The notes below the pieces were generated by a model, which saw only the letters and a list, made by a program, of their open reading frames with translations, was not told the origin of the DNA and made no database searches. DNA of 64,000 nucleotides, from contig CM066733.1 in the NCBI GenBank assembly GCA_033961575.1, positions 142,216,421 to 142,280,420 on the forward strand, written 5' to 3'. The position numbers were made by a program, and so were the translations under genes. Positions 24,298 to 35,200 of this stretch are shown piece by piece. This stretch comes from Aselliscus stoliczkanus (lineage: Eukaryota > Chordata > Mammalia > Chiroptera > Hipposideridae). Numbering within the stretch: the stretch's first letter is position 1; each line of letters opens with the position of its first letter.

Positions 24298-24324
24298 TGA
24301 ATTTTGTTTTTCAACATTACATAG

Positions 24325-24825
24325 TCTCATCTAGTATTAATGCACTTAATGAAATTATTTCACAATACAACCACTCATTGTTATCAGATTACAATCTCAC
24401 AAACAAAAAAGCATAGCAAGAGCATTCCTGCTTTCATCCTCAAACCTGCACCCAGCATTTCAAAACTGTAAGCCTGGGGACTCTTTAGCTGAGAGATAGA
24501 TTGTAGTATTACCCTGTTTGTGAAGCCCAGGACAGTGCACCCGATAACACATCTACTGCCAGAACAAATTTAACATCTGAAGTCAAGAAATAACCCTATC
24601 CATTGAGACTTTCTTCCATAAAATCTTAAAAATCATAGCTACATTTTGGAAATAAATTCTTCCCCCACAATTCTCATGCTGAAAGCATTCATGAATGAGT
24701 CAGCAGAACCAAAAAAGGGTGCATTGATGGGATCTTGAGAAAAATTTTCTTTTAGACCTGAAATGTAAGCATGGGCTGGTATTTAGTATAATGTTTTTAA
24801 AGGACTGGTGGTTGCTAAAGAAAAA
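24325..24825. other. intergenic, nothing recognised
   Basis: No gene or named repeat was seen between the LTR and the inverted L1. Confidence 0.35.
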
Positions 24826-24827
24826 AA

Positions 24828-25497
24828 ATTTCACAACCTTGTCAACACTTCTTATTACTTGTCTTGATAGCCATTCTAACATGTGTGAGGTGGGATCTCA
24901 TTGTGGTTTTGATTTGCATTTCCCTAATAGCAGGTGAAGTTGAGCATCTTTTCATATATCTGTTGGTTGTTTGTATGTCTTCCTGAGAGAAGTGCCTGTG
25001 CAGGTCCTCTGCCCATTTTGTAATTAGTTATTTGTTTTATTGTTGTTGAGTTGTATGAGTTCTTTATATATTTTGGATATTAGCCCCTTATCAAAGGCAT
25101 TGTTTGCAAATATCTTCTCCCATTTGGTTGGTTGCCTCTTTGATTTGTTGATGGTTTCTTTTGTTGTGCAAAAGCTTTTTAGTTTGATAGTTGAGAACCA
25201 TATGACTTTACTCATATTATATGTGGGATATAAAACTGAAAGCAACAAATAAACAAGACAAAATAAAGAAACAAAAATTCATAGATACAGACAACAGTTT
25301 AGTGGTTACCAGAGGGTAAGGGGTGGGGGACTGGTAGAAGAGGGAAAAGGAGGTAAAAAATATGGTGATAGAAGAACTGACTCTGGGTGGTGAACACACA
25401 TGTGACATATAGATGATGTATTATAGAATTGTACATTTGAAACCTATATAATTTACTAATCAATGTCACCCCAATAAATTTAATAAATAAAAAAGAA
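24828..25497. mobile_element. L1 insertion with 5' inversion (twin priming)
   Basis: The left part (about 24828-25190) is L1 ORF2 C-terminal sequence on the minus strand; the frame at 25024-25248 includes [13 protein letters not shown], typical of that region. At about 25190-25200 the orientation flips. From there to 25497 the + strand reads L1 3' UTR ('accatatgactttactcat', 'tagtggttaccagagggta', 'ccccaataaatttaataaat') and ends A-rich. This head-to-head arrangement is the known product of twin priming. No intact ORF remains. Confidence 0.8.
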
Positions 25498-25499
25498 AC

Positions 25500-27410
25500 T
25501 ACATTTTAAAATTGAAAAGAAAATTCATGACACGTTAAAAATGGCAAGGAAGTCTTTCTTCAATAAGGGACAACTGTAGTGGGGTTTGGCAGCAGCGGGG
25601 AGAGATGGGACAATATCGGGGCTAAATTCTGAATAGAACAAGGACAAGTGGGATTTACAGCCAAGGAACAGGGTGTGGTCAGTAGAAGGAAAATTACTAA
25701 GAGGAAACATTAGGGATGGGGGATTCTGGCTAGACAAACTGAAATAGGATTCTTGTTGAAGGCAACCCAAAGTGGTAAGACATGGAAGGTGGGAGATTTT
25801 CATTAACCTTGCTCAGCAGGGTTCTTGCTGAATCTGGGCTAAGTGTCCAAGGACAGAACCGAGGTCAGGGCCTAGTGAAGGCTCAGAGGGGCCTGACATA
25901 AATTGGGTCAAGGAGAAAGTCTTTGTCATGGTTTACTAGGGACTTGTATGTAGCACAGGTATGGGGCTGCTCTCAATGAGATTACCTAACTAGTCTCAGG
26001 GAAGGGAGGGGTTTATGGCCACCTGTTCCCTCCCTCTGCCCAGGGCAGCCAGAGGGAGCAGGGTGAGCATAGGCCTGCATCATGGTTGCTACTGGGATCC
26101 AGTGGAGGGATTCCTGGGCCTTCCTAGACCAGACTCTGAGAAAGTCAACTTCACGGGTCCCACAGGTTCCTGGCAGGACTTTGATGCCACCGCTGTCAGT
26201 GTGTGTCATGCCAGCCAGAGTAGTGAGAAATAAAGCCATCACTCCCCCTCCACCCTACCAAGCCCAGGGAGTGTAGGAGGCAGCCTTCACCTTCATTTTG
26301 CTTTTGTGCATGTCTTATGAGTCAACCTTCTCATTGTAAAGACCCATTGTTTATGATGTAAATAAAAAGTAGTCTGTGCTTAGTTCCGCTTTTGGAACTA
26401 GAAAATTAATCTTTAATCAGACTAAAAATAAAGGTGAGATGTCTGATGCTACAGAAGCTTACTAACAACAACCAGGAGGGAGGCCATATTTGCACATAGA
26501 ATTGCATTAACTAGACCAAATGTGAAAAAAACAATCTGAATCATCTGGGATCTGACAACATTCTTCCAGGCTTAAAAAAGACCTCCGTTGGCCTGTATTT
26601 GTATAATGACTTTTTTTTTTTTTGTTCCTCTCTTTCTCCCCAACTAATTACTTTAGTTCTTTTATTCTGCTCTTTATCATTTCAGATAACCTTGATAAGA
26701 GCCCAGTCCTTTGGTATGTAAACTGCAGTCTTTAAGGGTTTGTTCTGTAGAAAGTGAGCCTGGCCTCCTAGTGAAGGAGACCCAGAGACTAGAGAAAACT
26801 AGATAGGTCCCTGGATTCTTCCCTTTAGAGCTGGTTAGCATCATAAGGGACGGAGTTGGGTGGAATTTAAAGAGAATATACACTCAAATATTTTCCTTCT
26901 CTCCATGCATGTGTTCTGTTCCTCATCAAACTTTCACCTCTTTTTAACATCCACTTATGCTTTTCACCCAAATCCGTTTTTTATTTACTATGGTGGGTGT
27001 CAAATGGTGAGCCTCAGACTTCTCCACAACATTCACTAGAAAATTTAAGTTTCTATAAGAAAGAAAAGGGTGATTCAAGGATAGGACATACAACCAACTT
27101 GTCATTAAAGCAAAAAGACAGTCGGTGTCCCTCAATATGAAAGAGGTCTGGAATTATGATATGAGTGGGTTTTTTGTAAAAACGAAAAACAAAAATAAAA
27201 CAACTAAACCAAAAACAAAAACCTGACCACATTCAACTTATTTATGTTTTCAGACTCCTGCTCTTTGGGGTTCCTGGGCTCAGTGCCATCCGTGTGAATC
27301 CCCAGCTCTGCCCACCCCCCCACCCCCCATCCCCCCCGCCATGGATCCTGGACACAGTAGATGGACCCCCAGGAGCAGAAGCTGCTCTAAAACCGACACA
27401 GCCTTTGTGG
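25500..27410. other. intergenic, possible unassigned LTR material
   Basis: 25550-26260 is purine-rich, ends with an AATAAA (26229-26234), and may be an old LTR, but I cannot name a family. The rest is AT-rich with a C-rich run at 27313-27341. Confidence 0.3.
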
Positions 27411-27414
27411 TTTC

Positions 27415-27610
27415 ACGATCATTAAGAAATCATTAGCGAGGAGGGATTGCTGGTTTAAATTAGAATGACACTGATAGACCTATAATTAGTGGAAATGAAA
27501 ATTGTTAATTAAAACCGTAGCTTATTTCCCCCTGGTGTGATCTCTGTTTACCACTTGGTTTTAATAAAAATCAAACCATCTGATAGATTTTGTCAACCCA
27601 CAACAAACAT
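27415..27610. other. candidate conserved noncoding element
   Basis: This even-textured AT-rich block is dense in homeodomain-type cores: TAATTA at 27482 and 27507-27512, and ATTA at several places. It contains no repeat. This texture is typical of conserved enhancers near developmental genes, but conservation cannot be judged from one sequence. Confidence 0.2.
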
Positions 27611-27734
27611 TAAAAAAGTACCAAAAAAATGTAAAAGCTTTACTTTCTAAGGCTAACAAACCACCTCATCCAGAGCTCATGTTTACATTGGATTCTAGTG
27701 TGTTGGTTTTTTTAAAACTTATTCCAAACTTTTT

Positions 27735-28145
27735 TGTTGCCAATTATGGGCTGAATCATGTTCACTAAAAATTCATATGTTGAAATCCTAACCCTAATAC
27801 TTCACAATGTAACTGTATTTTGAGGTAGGGTCTTTAAATCGGTAATTAAGGTTAAATACTGTCATCTGGGTGGGCCTTTACCCAGTATGACTAGTGTCCT
27901 GCTAAAAGGAGATTAGGGCATAAACAAGCACAGAGAAAAGACCTTGTGAAAAACACGGGGAGAAGATGGCCACCTATAAGCCAAAGAGACAGGTGTAGTT
28001 CAGTTCCTTCCTTCACCGCCCTCAGCAGGAAACAGTCCTGCCAACAGCTTGATCTCTGACTTCCAGCCTCGAGGACTGTGAGAAAATAAATTTCTGTTGT
28101 TTAAGGCACCAGGTCTGGGATACTCGGGCAGCCCTAACAAACAAA
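27735..28145 (+). repeat. MaLR-type LTR
   Basis: It matches a common mammalian LTR. Landmarks are 'aattatgggctgaatcatg', 'aaaattcatatgttgaaatc', 'aggtagggtctttaaatc', 'atctgggtgggcctttaccc' and 'gtgagaaaataaatttctgt'. The end is 'cagccctaacaaac'. It includes its AATAAA polyadenylation signal at 28086-28091. Confidence 0.75.
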
Positions 28146-28149
28146 TACA

Positions 28150-29435
28150 CCAATCAATAAACTAGTAAATTTTAGTAACACTAATTCCACTCCATGCAGT
28201 ATTAACTTTCAGAATTATCAGAACTGAGTTAATTATGCCTGGGAAAAGTTCCTCTCCATTAGCATTTAACATGACTTAAAATAGGCTTGAACATGTTAAT
28301 AAATAGGGAACATGTTATTTGTTGAAAATTTTTATTCACCAGTTATCATCTCTTGTTCCGATAGCGTATACATCTTATCGTAAATATCTTCCTCTTAAAA
28401 AGTAATTTGGAACAAACTCCTTTTGCTATGGTGAAAACATTGAACGGTGAACTACGTCATTGGAAGGAAACTGCTCACTACATGTGGTGTGTTGTCCTAA
28501 GTAAAGAGCTCTGCAGGAGATTTGAAAGCTTTCACATATATGTTCAGGGCTTTAGATGTAAATTCACTGATGAAATGAACTTTCAGTTCTTCATGACTAC
28601 AAACACAACTTTTGTACTATAAAATTATTAATTGCCCCCCGCACCTCCTAGGATTTGAAAGTTTTCCACAAATAAGTAGAGATCGCAGTGAATTGTTGAT
28701 GATGTCTACCATGGATGCGCGATATTTTTATAAAGGAGAAATCCATAGCACTGGCTCACAGAACATGATTTGGAATCATAGGATGCCTCCTGACATGTAC
28801 TGTGTACTGATGGCTATGCTTACATAGACACATCACTGTGATTCATGTCACAACCAAGAGACAGACAAGCCCAAGAGCCCCTGTTACAGACTAGAGAATG
28901 ACAAGCCCATTGTGCACATGACCCAGGGTTGACTTGCTGTCTTGATGGAGAAGGAAATTAATTGATTCATGTAATTAGACATCCAGCATTGGCGTATACT
29001 ACAGAGGTCAAATTCACCTGGTGGTTCCGACTTCATGTCTCCATAATTTCTTTGACTTTCTCCAATTCCATGTATTAGTCATTTAGCTAGAAGCCAGATG
29101 ACTGCACCATTTCCCAGGCTCATATCTATCCACAAGCATACCCAGGGCCTTCAGTAGGCCTTCTCAGAAGAGCAAAGAAGCTCCTTACATCTCATTGGCT
29201 CATTCCTATTCTTGAACTCAACACTATAATGGGAGAGGGATTGTTCTTAGACCAATTAGGTCATAGTAGATGAAGTCAGCCTTCCCTAAGGAAACACTGT
29301 ATGAGATAATCCTGAAATATCCAAGACAACTGAGGCTCTGTTAGGAAGGTGGAAATACAGGCATGTTATAGAGTTGGCAAAAAGCCTCTTACATTACACT
29401 ACCTCTCTTCTCCATAGAGGTAGCACAAAGAAGTA
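28150..29435. other. intergenic, nothing recognised
   Basis: Unique-looking DNA with two 71-codon frames that show no protein features. Confidence 0.35.
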
Positions 29436-29439
29436 GTTG

Positions 29440-29655
29440 AGATACCCCCCTTTGGAGCTAAATTGCTAGATTTAAATGTCAACCTCTCTACTTACTAGCT
29501 ATGTGACTATTGGCAAGCCACTTAAACTGAGTATAGCTCAATTATTTTATTAAAAAGAAAACCGGGAGACTAGCAATGCTTCCTATCTCATAGGCTTGTT
29601 GAAGGACTGAATTAGTAGAACACAGCTTAGCACATAACAAGCAATTGGTTGCTAA
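29440..29655 (+). repeat. MIR SINE
   Basis: 'ctacttactagctatgtgac', 'ggcaagccacttaaactga', 'catctcataggcttgttga'-like text near 29588, and 'cagcttagcacataacaag' give nearly the full MIR order. Confidence 0.8.
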
Positions 29656-29659
29656 GATA

Positions 29660-31425
29660 TAAAGTTCAAATGTAATCATATTTTATTTAAAACAACCAAA
29701 CGTATGAAAACACTTGTGTCATCCAGGGGTTACCTAAAGTTACTATTCAACTCCTGCTTCTTGAAGAAATACCTGAATCCAAGGAAACTCTTTTCCCCAT
29801 CCAGTCATTTTATGAGTCATTATGACTAAAAAGGGAAAATCACATCAGCAGAACCCTAAAAGCATCATTACAAAAATGATACAATTACCAGGAATCTTAT
29901 TATGACAGTCTCCAAAACAGAAAAGTATTGGAAAGATGACCTTAGGGTAATTCAGTTATAACTTCTTAGGGACTGTCTCTGATTGTGTCTAGTTGAAACT
30001 CCTACCAAACTAGGCAGTAAGAAGGGTAGGAGTTGTCAGAAAGATACCAAGTGTCTCCACCCCATATAACAGAGGTGTCCTTAATTTGAGCAGTGGCAAT
30101 TTTTTTAGAAGCAGGCAAACACTTTGATTCTAATATAAAACCCTAAATAAAATATGCAATACATAGAACAAATATGACTGAGCTTCTCTGGTAATGTGAT
30201 AAGTGGAGGGTTGTGACACCCTTCTAACCCTCATAAGCCTGTAAGGGCAGGAGAAGTAACTCTAAACTACTTACATAAACACAAACAAACAAAAACACCC
30301 CATAGAATCCTGATCCAGATGAACAAATGCTTTTAATTAAGGATTGGAGATATGTGCTGGTATAATTTTGCTATATTGGCCTTCTGACTTCTTGCTGAAT
30401 GCTTTGTGCACACTACTGAGAGTTGGGTGTAGGTTCTTATGAAGATCTAACCTGTAAGTTACTTTGGGGCAGTGTTGAAGACTTGTGTCGTAAGAGCTAG
30501 AGACACCCTTGAAAGAATCATATAGGGTCAGGCACCAGGAGTGGAAGGACCATAAGTGGACAAATTCAGCAGTTGCATTAATCACACCAGGCAAAGGAAA
30601 TTCACAATTTCCATTTGACCTATCACTCAAGTGAGCTACAATTTATTGCAATATTGAGGATGCTTCTGAGATTAAAAAGGGTTCAATTACTAACTATGCC
30701 AGGAAACAGGTGGAACTTGAAGATACCCTATCCATTACCACCCCCTGCCTCAAGCACACCTTTATACATACCCACATCTGTTTATGACTCCCTTGATTTT
30801 TTTTCACTTGATGTGAACACCTTTGCATCTTTTTATGTCGATATTGAAATTGGGCTCTGTACCACTAGAATGTTTATATATTTTGGTAGTTAATACTATA
30901 GGGAATTGTCAAGAGTTTTCTCCATGAGTCATAAACCACAAGCCCTTACCTCACTGAGATGCAGCACTCCTGAACAAGGTGACTGGGTGTTGGACCATCT
31001 ACTAAGCTCATTCAATTATACCCAAACCTCTTTGGCTCAGTGGACTCTGAAAGCATGGCTTTGTTTGATTGCTTTTCAGAAACTCGTGGCACTTAGTTGT
31101 ATAATAAGTGTGATTTTTTATTTTCCTTTGGCTGCCTTTTATATCGCTTCCAAGAGAAATTTTCAATTCTTTTTCCCAAACAACAAAAATCCATCTCTTG
31201 AGAGTCCTAATTTTACATACTCTAAATTCGCTACCTGAAAATCTCAGGTTTCTGTGAAGTAAAAGCCTCATATGTTTTAGAACTTCTGATTTCAAGTTTC
31301 AGTGCTCCTTTTGCCATACTTATACAGAAATATAAATTATTTTATCAGGGGATAAACTGCAAATTACTTTATAAAAGTAATGATTCCCAAATTTTGATAA
31401 GCCTCAAATTTTACAATGGATTTTT
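29660..31425. other. intergenic, nothing recognised
   Basis: No named repeat and no convincing coding frame was seen. Confidence 0.35.
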
Positions 31426-31429
31426 ACAT

Positions 31430-31590
31430 TTTATCTCACTTAATGTTTTCAATAAACCCCATAGCATGAGTCACTATTGTGCCATTTTAGGGCTGAGGAA
31501 AATGAAATTCAGGCTTGAACAGCTTGCCCCAGATTACTCAAATTGGAAATGTCAGAACTAGACTTGTGCCCAATGGCTTCATATCCATTC
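31430..31590 (-). repeat. MIR SINE remnant
   Basis: 'tctcacttaatgttttcaat', 'gccattttagggctgaggaa', 'cagcttgccccagattac' and 'cagaactagacttgtgccc' are reverse-complement MIR. Confidence 0.65.
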
Positions 31591-31594
31591 CACT

Positions 31595-33375
31595 TCTCAC
31601 ATCACCCTTACCTCCTAACACTTCATCAGTGACAGCACCCTAGTTCTGAATGAACTGATCCACTGTGACTCACAGAATGGGAATGTTTTCTAATCTCTGA
31701 ATTAGGCTCAAATGACAACCCATCATCTTTTGCTTCATTCCTTCTCTCTCGTCTTTCCTTTGAATCATGTCATTTTCTTTGGCATTTTCACGACTACCCC
31801 TGCTTTTCAGCTAATCTCCACTGCAATAAAAGGGAATTCCTCTGGGCCTCATCAAATACAGCAGTAGGCTTCATTTAGGAAATTCCACTGGGATGCCCAT
31901 CTTCTGGTTTGGAGAATCCCAAAGTGAAACAAGTTCAGAAAAATCGATTTCGAGAGAATACTCTTTTCTCTATCAAAGCCCTTCCTCGGGAACTCCTTTT
32001 GTAAACGAATTTAACAGACTCAAAGATTCTTGTGTAAAGGTTTGTTTTGACTGTTTGTTTGTTTTGAAAACAAAGGGCAAGGTGCAGTGATACAGTGGCT
32101 CTTCAGCAAAATACCTTAATAGTCAATTTGTGGTATTATTAACCTTGGTAGTTTAGTGTATTTCACACAGAACATCTGCCTCAGGATTACTTGACATGGT
32201 CTACTGCAATTCTTGGGCTCAATTCAAGACTTAAGAGAATCAAAATATCTGGGAGAGGAGCTGTGGAATCTGAATTTTAAATACGGACCTAGTTGATTCT
32301 TCAGTAAAAGTCAAAGAACTGCTATCCAAGGAGCCAAGGTCACTGGGCCCACTGCAGCCACCACAGAGTTCTTGTAGAGCTTCAAAATCATGACACTGAG
32401 CTTCAGACCTTCTGAAAAAGACAACTGGGATGTTGGGCCATCCATGAAGCTCACTATAGCTAGAGGGACCTCAGGGGGATTATAATTCAAATCCAACTGG
32501 CAGATGAGGAAACTGAGGCCAGGGAACATAAGTAATTAAGGAAAAGCCATTTTTGATAGTATTCACACTACCAAGAAAAACAAAACATCAACTGTTTCAG
32601 CTGTTTTTCAATCTTTGTGGGCGTTGGGCACTCCTCCAAGGAAGTCTGCCCCACATTCATATTGCATGTTACTTGTGTCTTTACAAGTGTTGAGTTTGGA
32701 TGCAGATGATTAGTTCACATAATTTTATGTTCTACCAATACATAGCCAAATATTTGTTTACTTTTATTAATTTGATTCAGCCATTTTCATTTAACACATG
32801 AAATCTCTCTTTAAAATCACAAATATTTCATGATACGCTAAAAAGTTCATAGGCCTCCGGCACTATGCTTATAGTGTCCAGTGGAATAAAGAGCCCAGAT
32901 ATCCAGTGTGACCTTGCAGAACAATGATTTAGCATAATATAAACTGCAGTCGGGCTGTGTCTTACAGGCCAATTCTCAAATTTTCAGTTTCAGAAATGGC
33001 TTAATCAGCTCACCCAAAAGTGATCAGGCGAACAGTGCTGACAAAAGATGGAGTGGTAAACTGTAAACATGATGAGATGATTAACAATGAAAAACACAGT
33101 AATCAATAATTTCCAATACTCATGTCATCACTGTGGTATATAATCATCTCTGGGGGGACCAATGACTCAACAAAATTAACTGGGAAGTCAGCCTCCAAGT
33201 CATTCCTATACATCTGACACTGAAGCAGATTCATGTCTTTGGTTACTTTTCTTCACTAGGAAACGTCTGGCTGTTTGATTGGATATTTCTATTGTCTGTT
33301 GGTCAGCAGGGAAGTGCTTTCCAACATTTCACTTGGCATTGATGGGTTGTATAATAAATGTATGTTTAACTTTCT
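31595..33375. other. intergenic, mostly unrecognised
   Basis: A short MIR-like piece lies near 32490-32530 ('cagatgaggaaactgaggcc'). Nothing else is assignable. Confidence 0.35.
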
Positions 33376-33379
33376 AAAA

Positions 33380-33982
33380 ACCTACTTAACTGTTTTCCAA
33401 ACTAGCTGTAAAATTTTGCAGTAATCTTAGCAATGGGATAGTTCCAGTGGCTCCATATCCTTGTCAGCACTTGCTATTGTCAATTACCTTTAATTAGAGA
33501 CATTCTAAATAGAGGTGTGTGATAGTATATCATTTTTATTTGAATGTGCATGTCCCTAATCATCAAAGAGGTCGAACCTCTTTTTATGTGCTTATTTGCC
33601 ATTCGTATTGCTTCTACAATGAAGTCAAATCTTTTTGCCCATGTCTGCCCAGTGTTTTGTGTTCAGCTCACAGATTCTATGTTAGTTTTATAAGAGCTAT
33701 AGCTAAATTTTTCTTTTTTGCTTTTTGGAGCTATTATAAATGGCACTTACAAAAAAATTTCAGTACATTGCTAATATACTATATAGACGTATGTATGATT
33801 CAATTGTGTGTGTTGACCTTGTATCCTATCCTGTGACTTGCTAATCTCCCATATTAATATTATACTTTTTTACATTCCTTGGGATATTTTTTATGTAGAT
33901 AATTATACCTTAATTGCAAAAAGCAAATTGCAAACCACAAATAGGGGCAGCTTTATTTCTTTCTTTCCAACAAGCATTCAAG

Positions 33983-34031
<49 letters not shown>

Positions 34032-34170
34032 ATCTTTCTATCACCTATCTTTATTGCTTTATTGCACTGGCTTTTCACTGGCTAAGACTTCCAGTACTAT
34101 GGTTGATAGGAATTAGAAGAATGGACATCTTTGCCTTGTTCCTGATTTTAGTAATTTCAATTTTTCAGTT
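33380..34170 (-). repeat. old L1M ORF2 fragment, interrupted by a tetranucleotide repeat
   Basis: Read on the + strand it is antisense ORF2: 'ccatatccttgtcagcactt', 'tctttttgcccatgtctgc', 'ccagtactatggttgatagg' and 'gccttgttcctgattttag', in the expected order. Many indels. Confidence 0.65.
33983..34030. repeat. (CTAT)n microsatellite
   Basis: About 12 clean CTAT units inside the L1M fragment. Confidence 0.95.
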
Positions 34171-34174
34171 TAAA

Positions 34175-34970
34175 ATTTCAGGTTGGTTCCCCTTTATATC
34201 TTCTGCTTCTTTGCTGAGGCTTTCTATTTTTCCATTTGTTTCCAGAATGTTCACAATTACTGGCTGGAGTATTTGTATAGTAGCAGCTCAAGTCTTCGTC
34301 AGACCCTTCCAACATCTGTGTCCTCTCAGCATTGGCATCTGTTGATTTTCCTTTCCTGTGAAAGTTGAACTTGTCTTGGTTCTTCATAGACTGAGCAATT
34401 TTAGGTTGTATCCTGGATATTTTTGATATTATACCATGAGAATTTTGATCTCACTTAAATCCAATGGAAAATGTTGACATTTTTGTTTTAGAAGGCAATT
34501 GACCTGGTTAGGTTCAGGGCACTAGGTCCAACCTACCTTCTGTGGGATGGGATCCACCTGATTGGGTTCCAACCGATTGGGATGGGCATACCACCTGATT
34601 GTCAGTTTGGGATATGAACGTGATTGAATGAACTGAAGAAAGAAAGGTATCTCTGCACCCCTGCTCCTCGAGGGAGCAGTACAAGGTGTCTCCAGAGGCT
34701 TCTCTATGGGATGCTCAGGTTCCAGTTCTAGATTTCATGCCACATTGCATTCAGGTGGAAGATACCAGAGGAAAAAAATGGTAAACTCACTGCCAGTTTG
34801 GTAGTACCTTGAATGCTGGTCTTCTCCAATCTTCCTGGTACTATTTACTTTGGGTTCTTATATGATTCTCCATGCATCTGTCCAGTTTTTTAGTTGCATT
34901 TAATTAGGGAGAGAGAGAGTGGCATGTGCTTACTCCATCTTGCCAGCATCCAAATCCTCTGCCTTTCCAT
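34175..34970. repeat. probable old retroelement sequence, unassigned
   Basis: It lies between two L1M pieces and has a low-complexity, T-rich texture with 'gtgcttactccatcttgcca' near 34927. It may be L1 UTR or LTR. No family is claimed. Confidence 0.3.
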
Positions 34971-34974
34971 ATCT

Positions 34975-35200
34975 ATTGAATTTTTTTTGATGGTTTTGTT
35001 CATATATAAGTTGCATAGCATCAAATTCACCTACTTAAAGAATACAGTTCAATGTTTTTTGTTCCGTTTGTTTGTTTCCGTATATTCAGGGAGTTGTGCA
35101 AATCAGTACCTACATGCCACTCTAAATCTTCACTTTTTTATCATTTTTGCTCTCTTATTATTTGTACTTTTCTGTCAGCTCAACCATGCATTATAAAAAA
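34975..35200 (-). repeat. old L1M 3'-UTR fragment
   Basis: 'atcaaattcacctacttaaa', 'gaatacagttcaatg' and 'cagggagttgtgcaaatcag' match the reverse of the common L1M 3' UTR. Confidence 0.65.

Larger units (their letters stand above)
23211..24316 (+). mobile_element. ERV1-type solo LTR carrying nested L1 and SINE
   Basis: The LTR runs from TGTTAAAACA to CAACA and is bounded by a 4-base target duplication TTAC (23207-23210 and 24317-24320), the class I ERV length. Removing the two nested insertions leaves an LTR of about 420 bp. The promoter-like TATAAAAGG is at 23740-23748, and a polyadenylation-type 'ataaagccaataag' is near 23820. No gag, pol or env sequence adjoins it, so it arose by LTR-LTR recombination. 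Confidence 0.85.
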
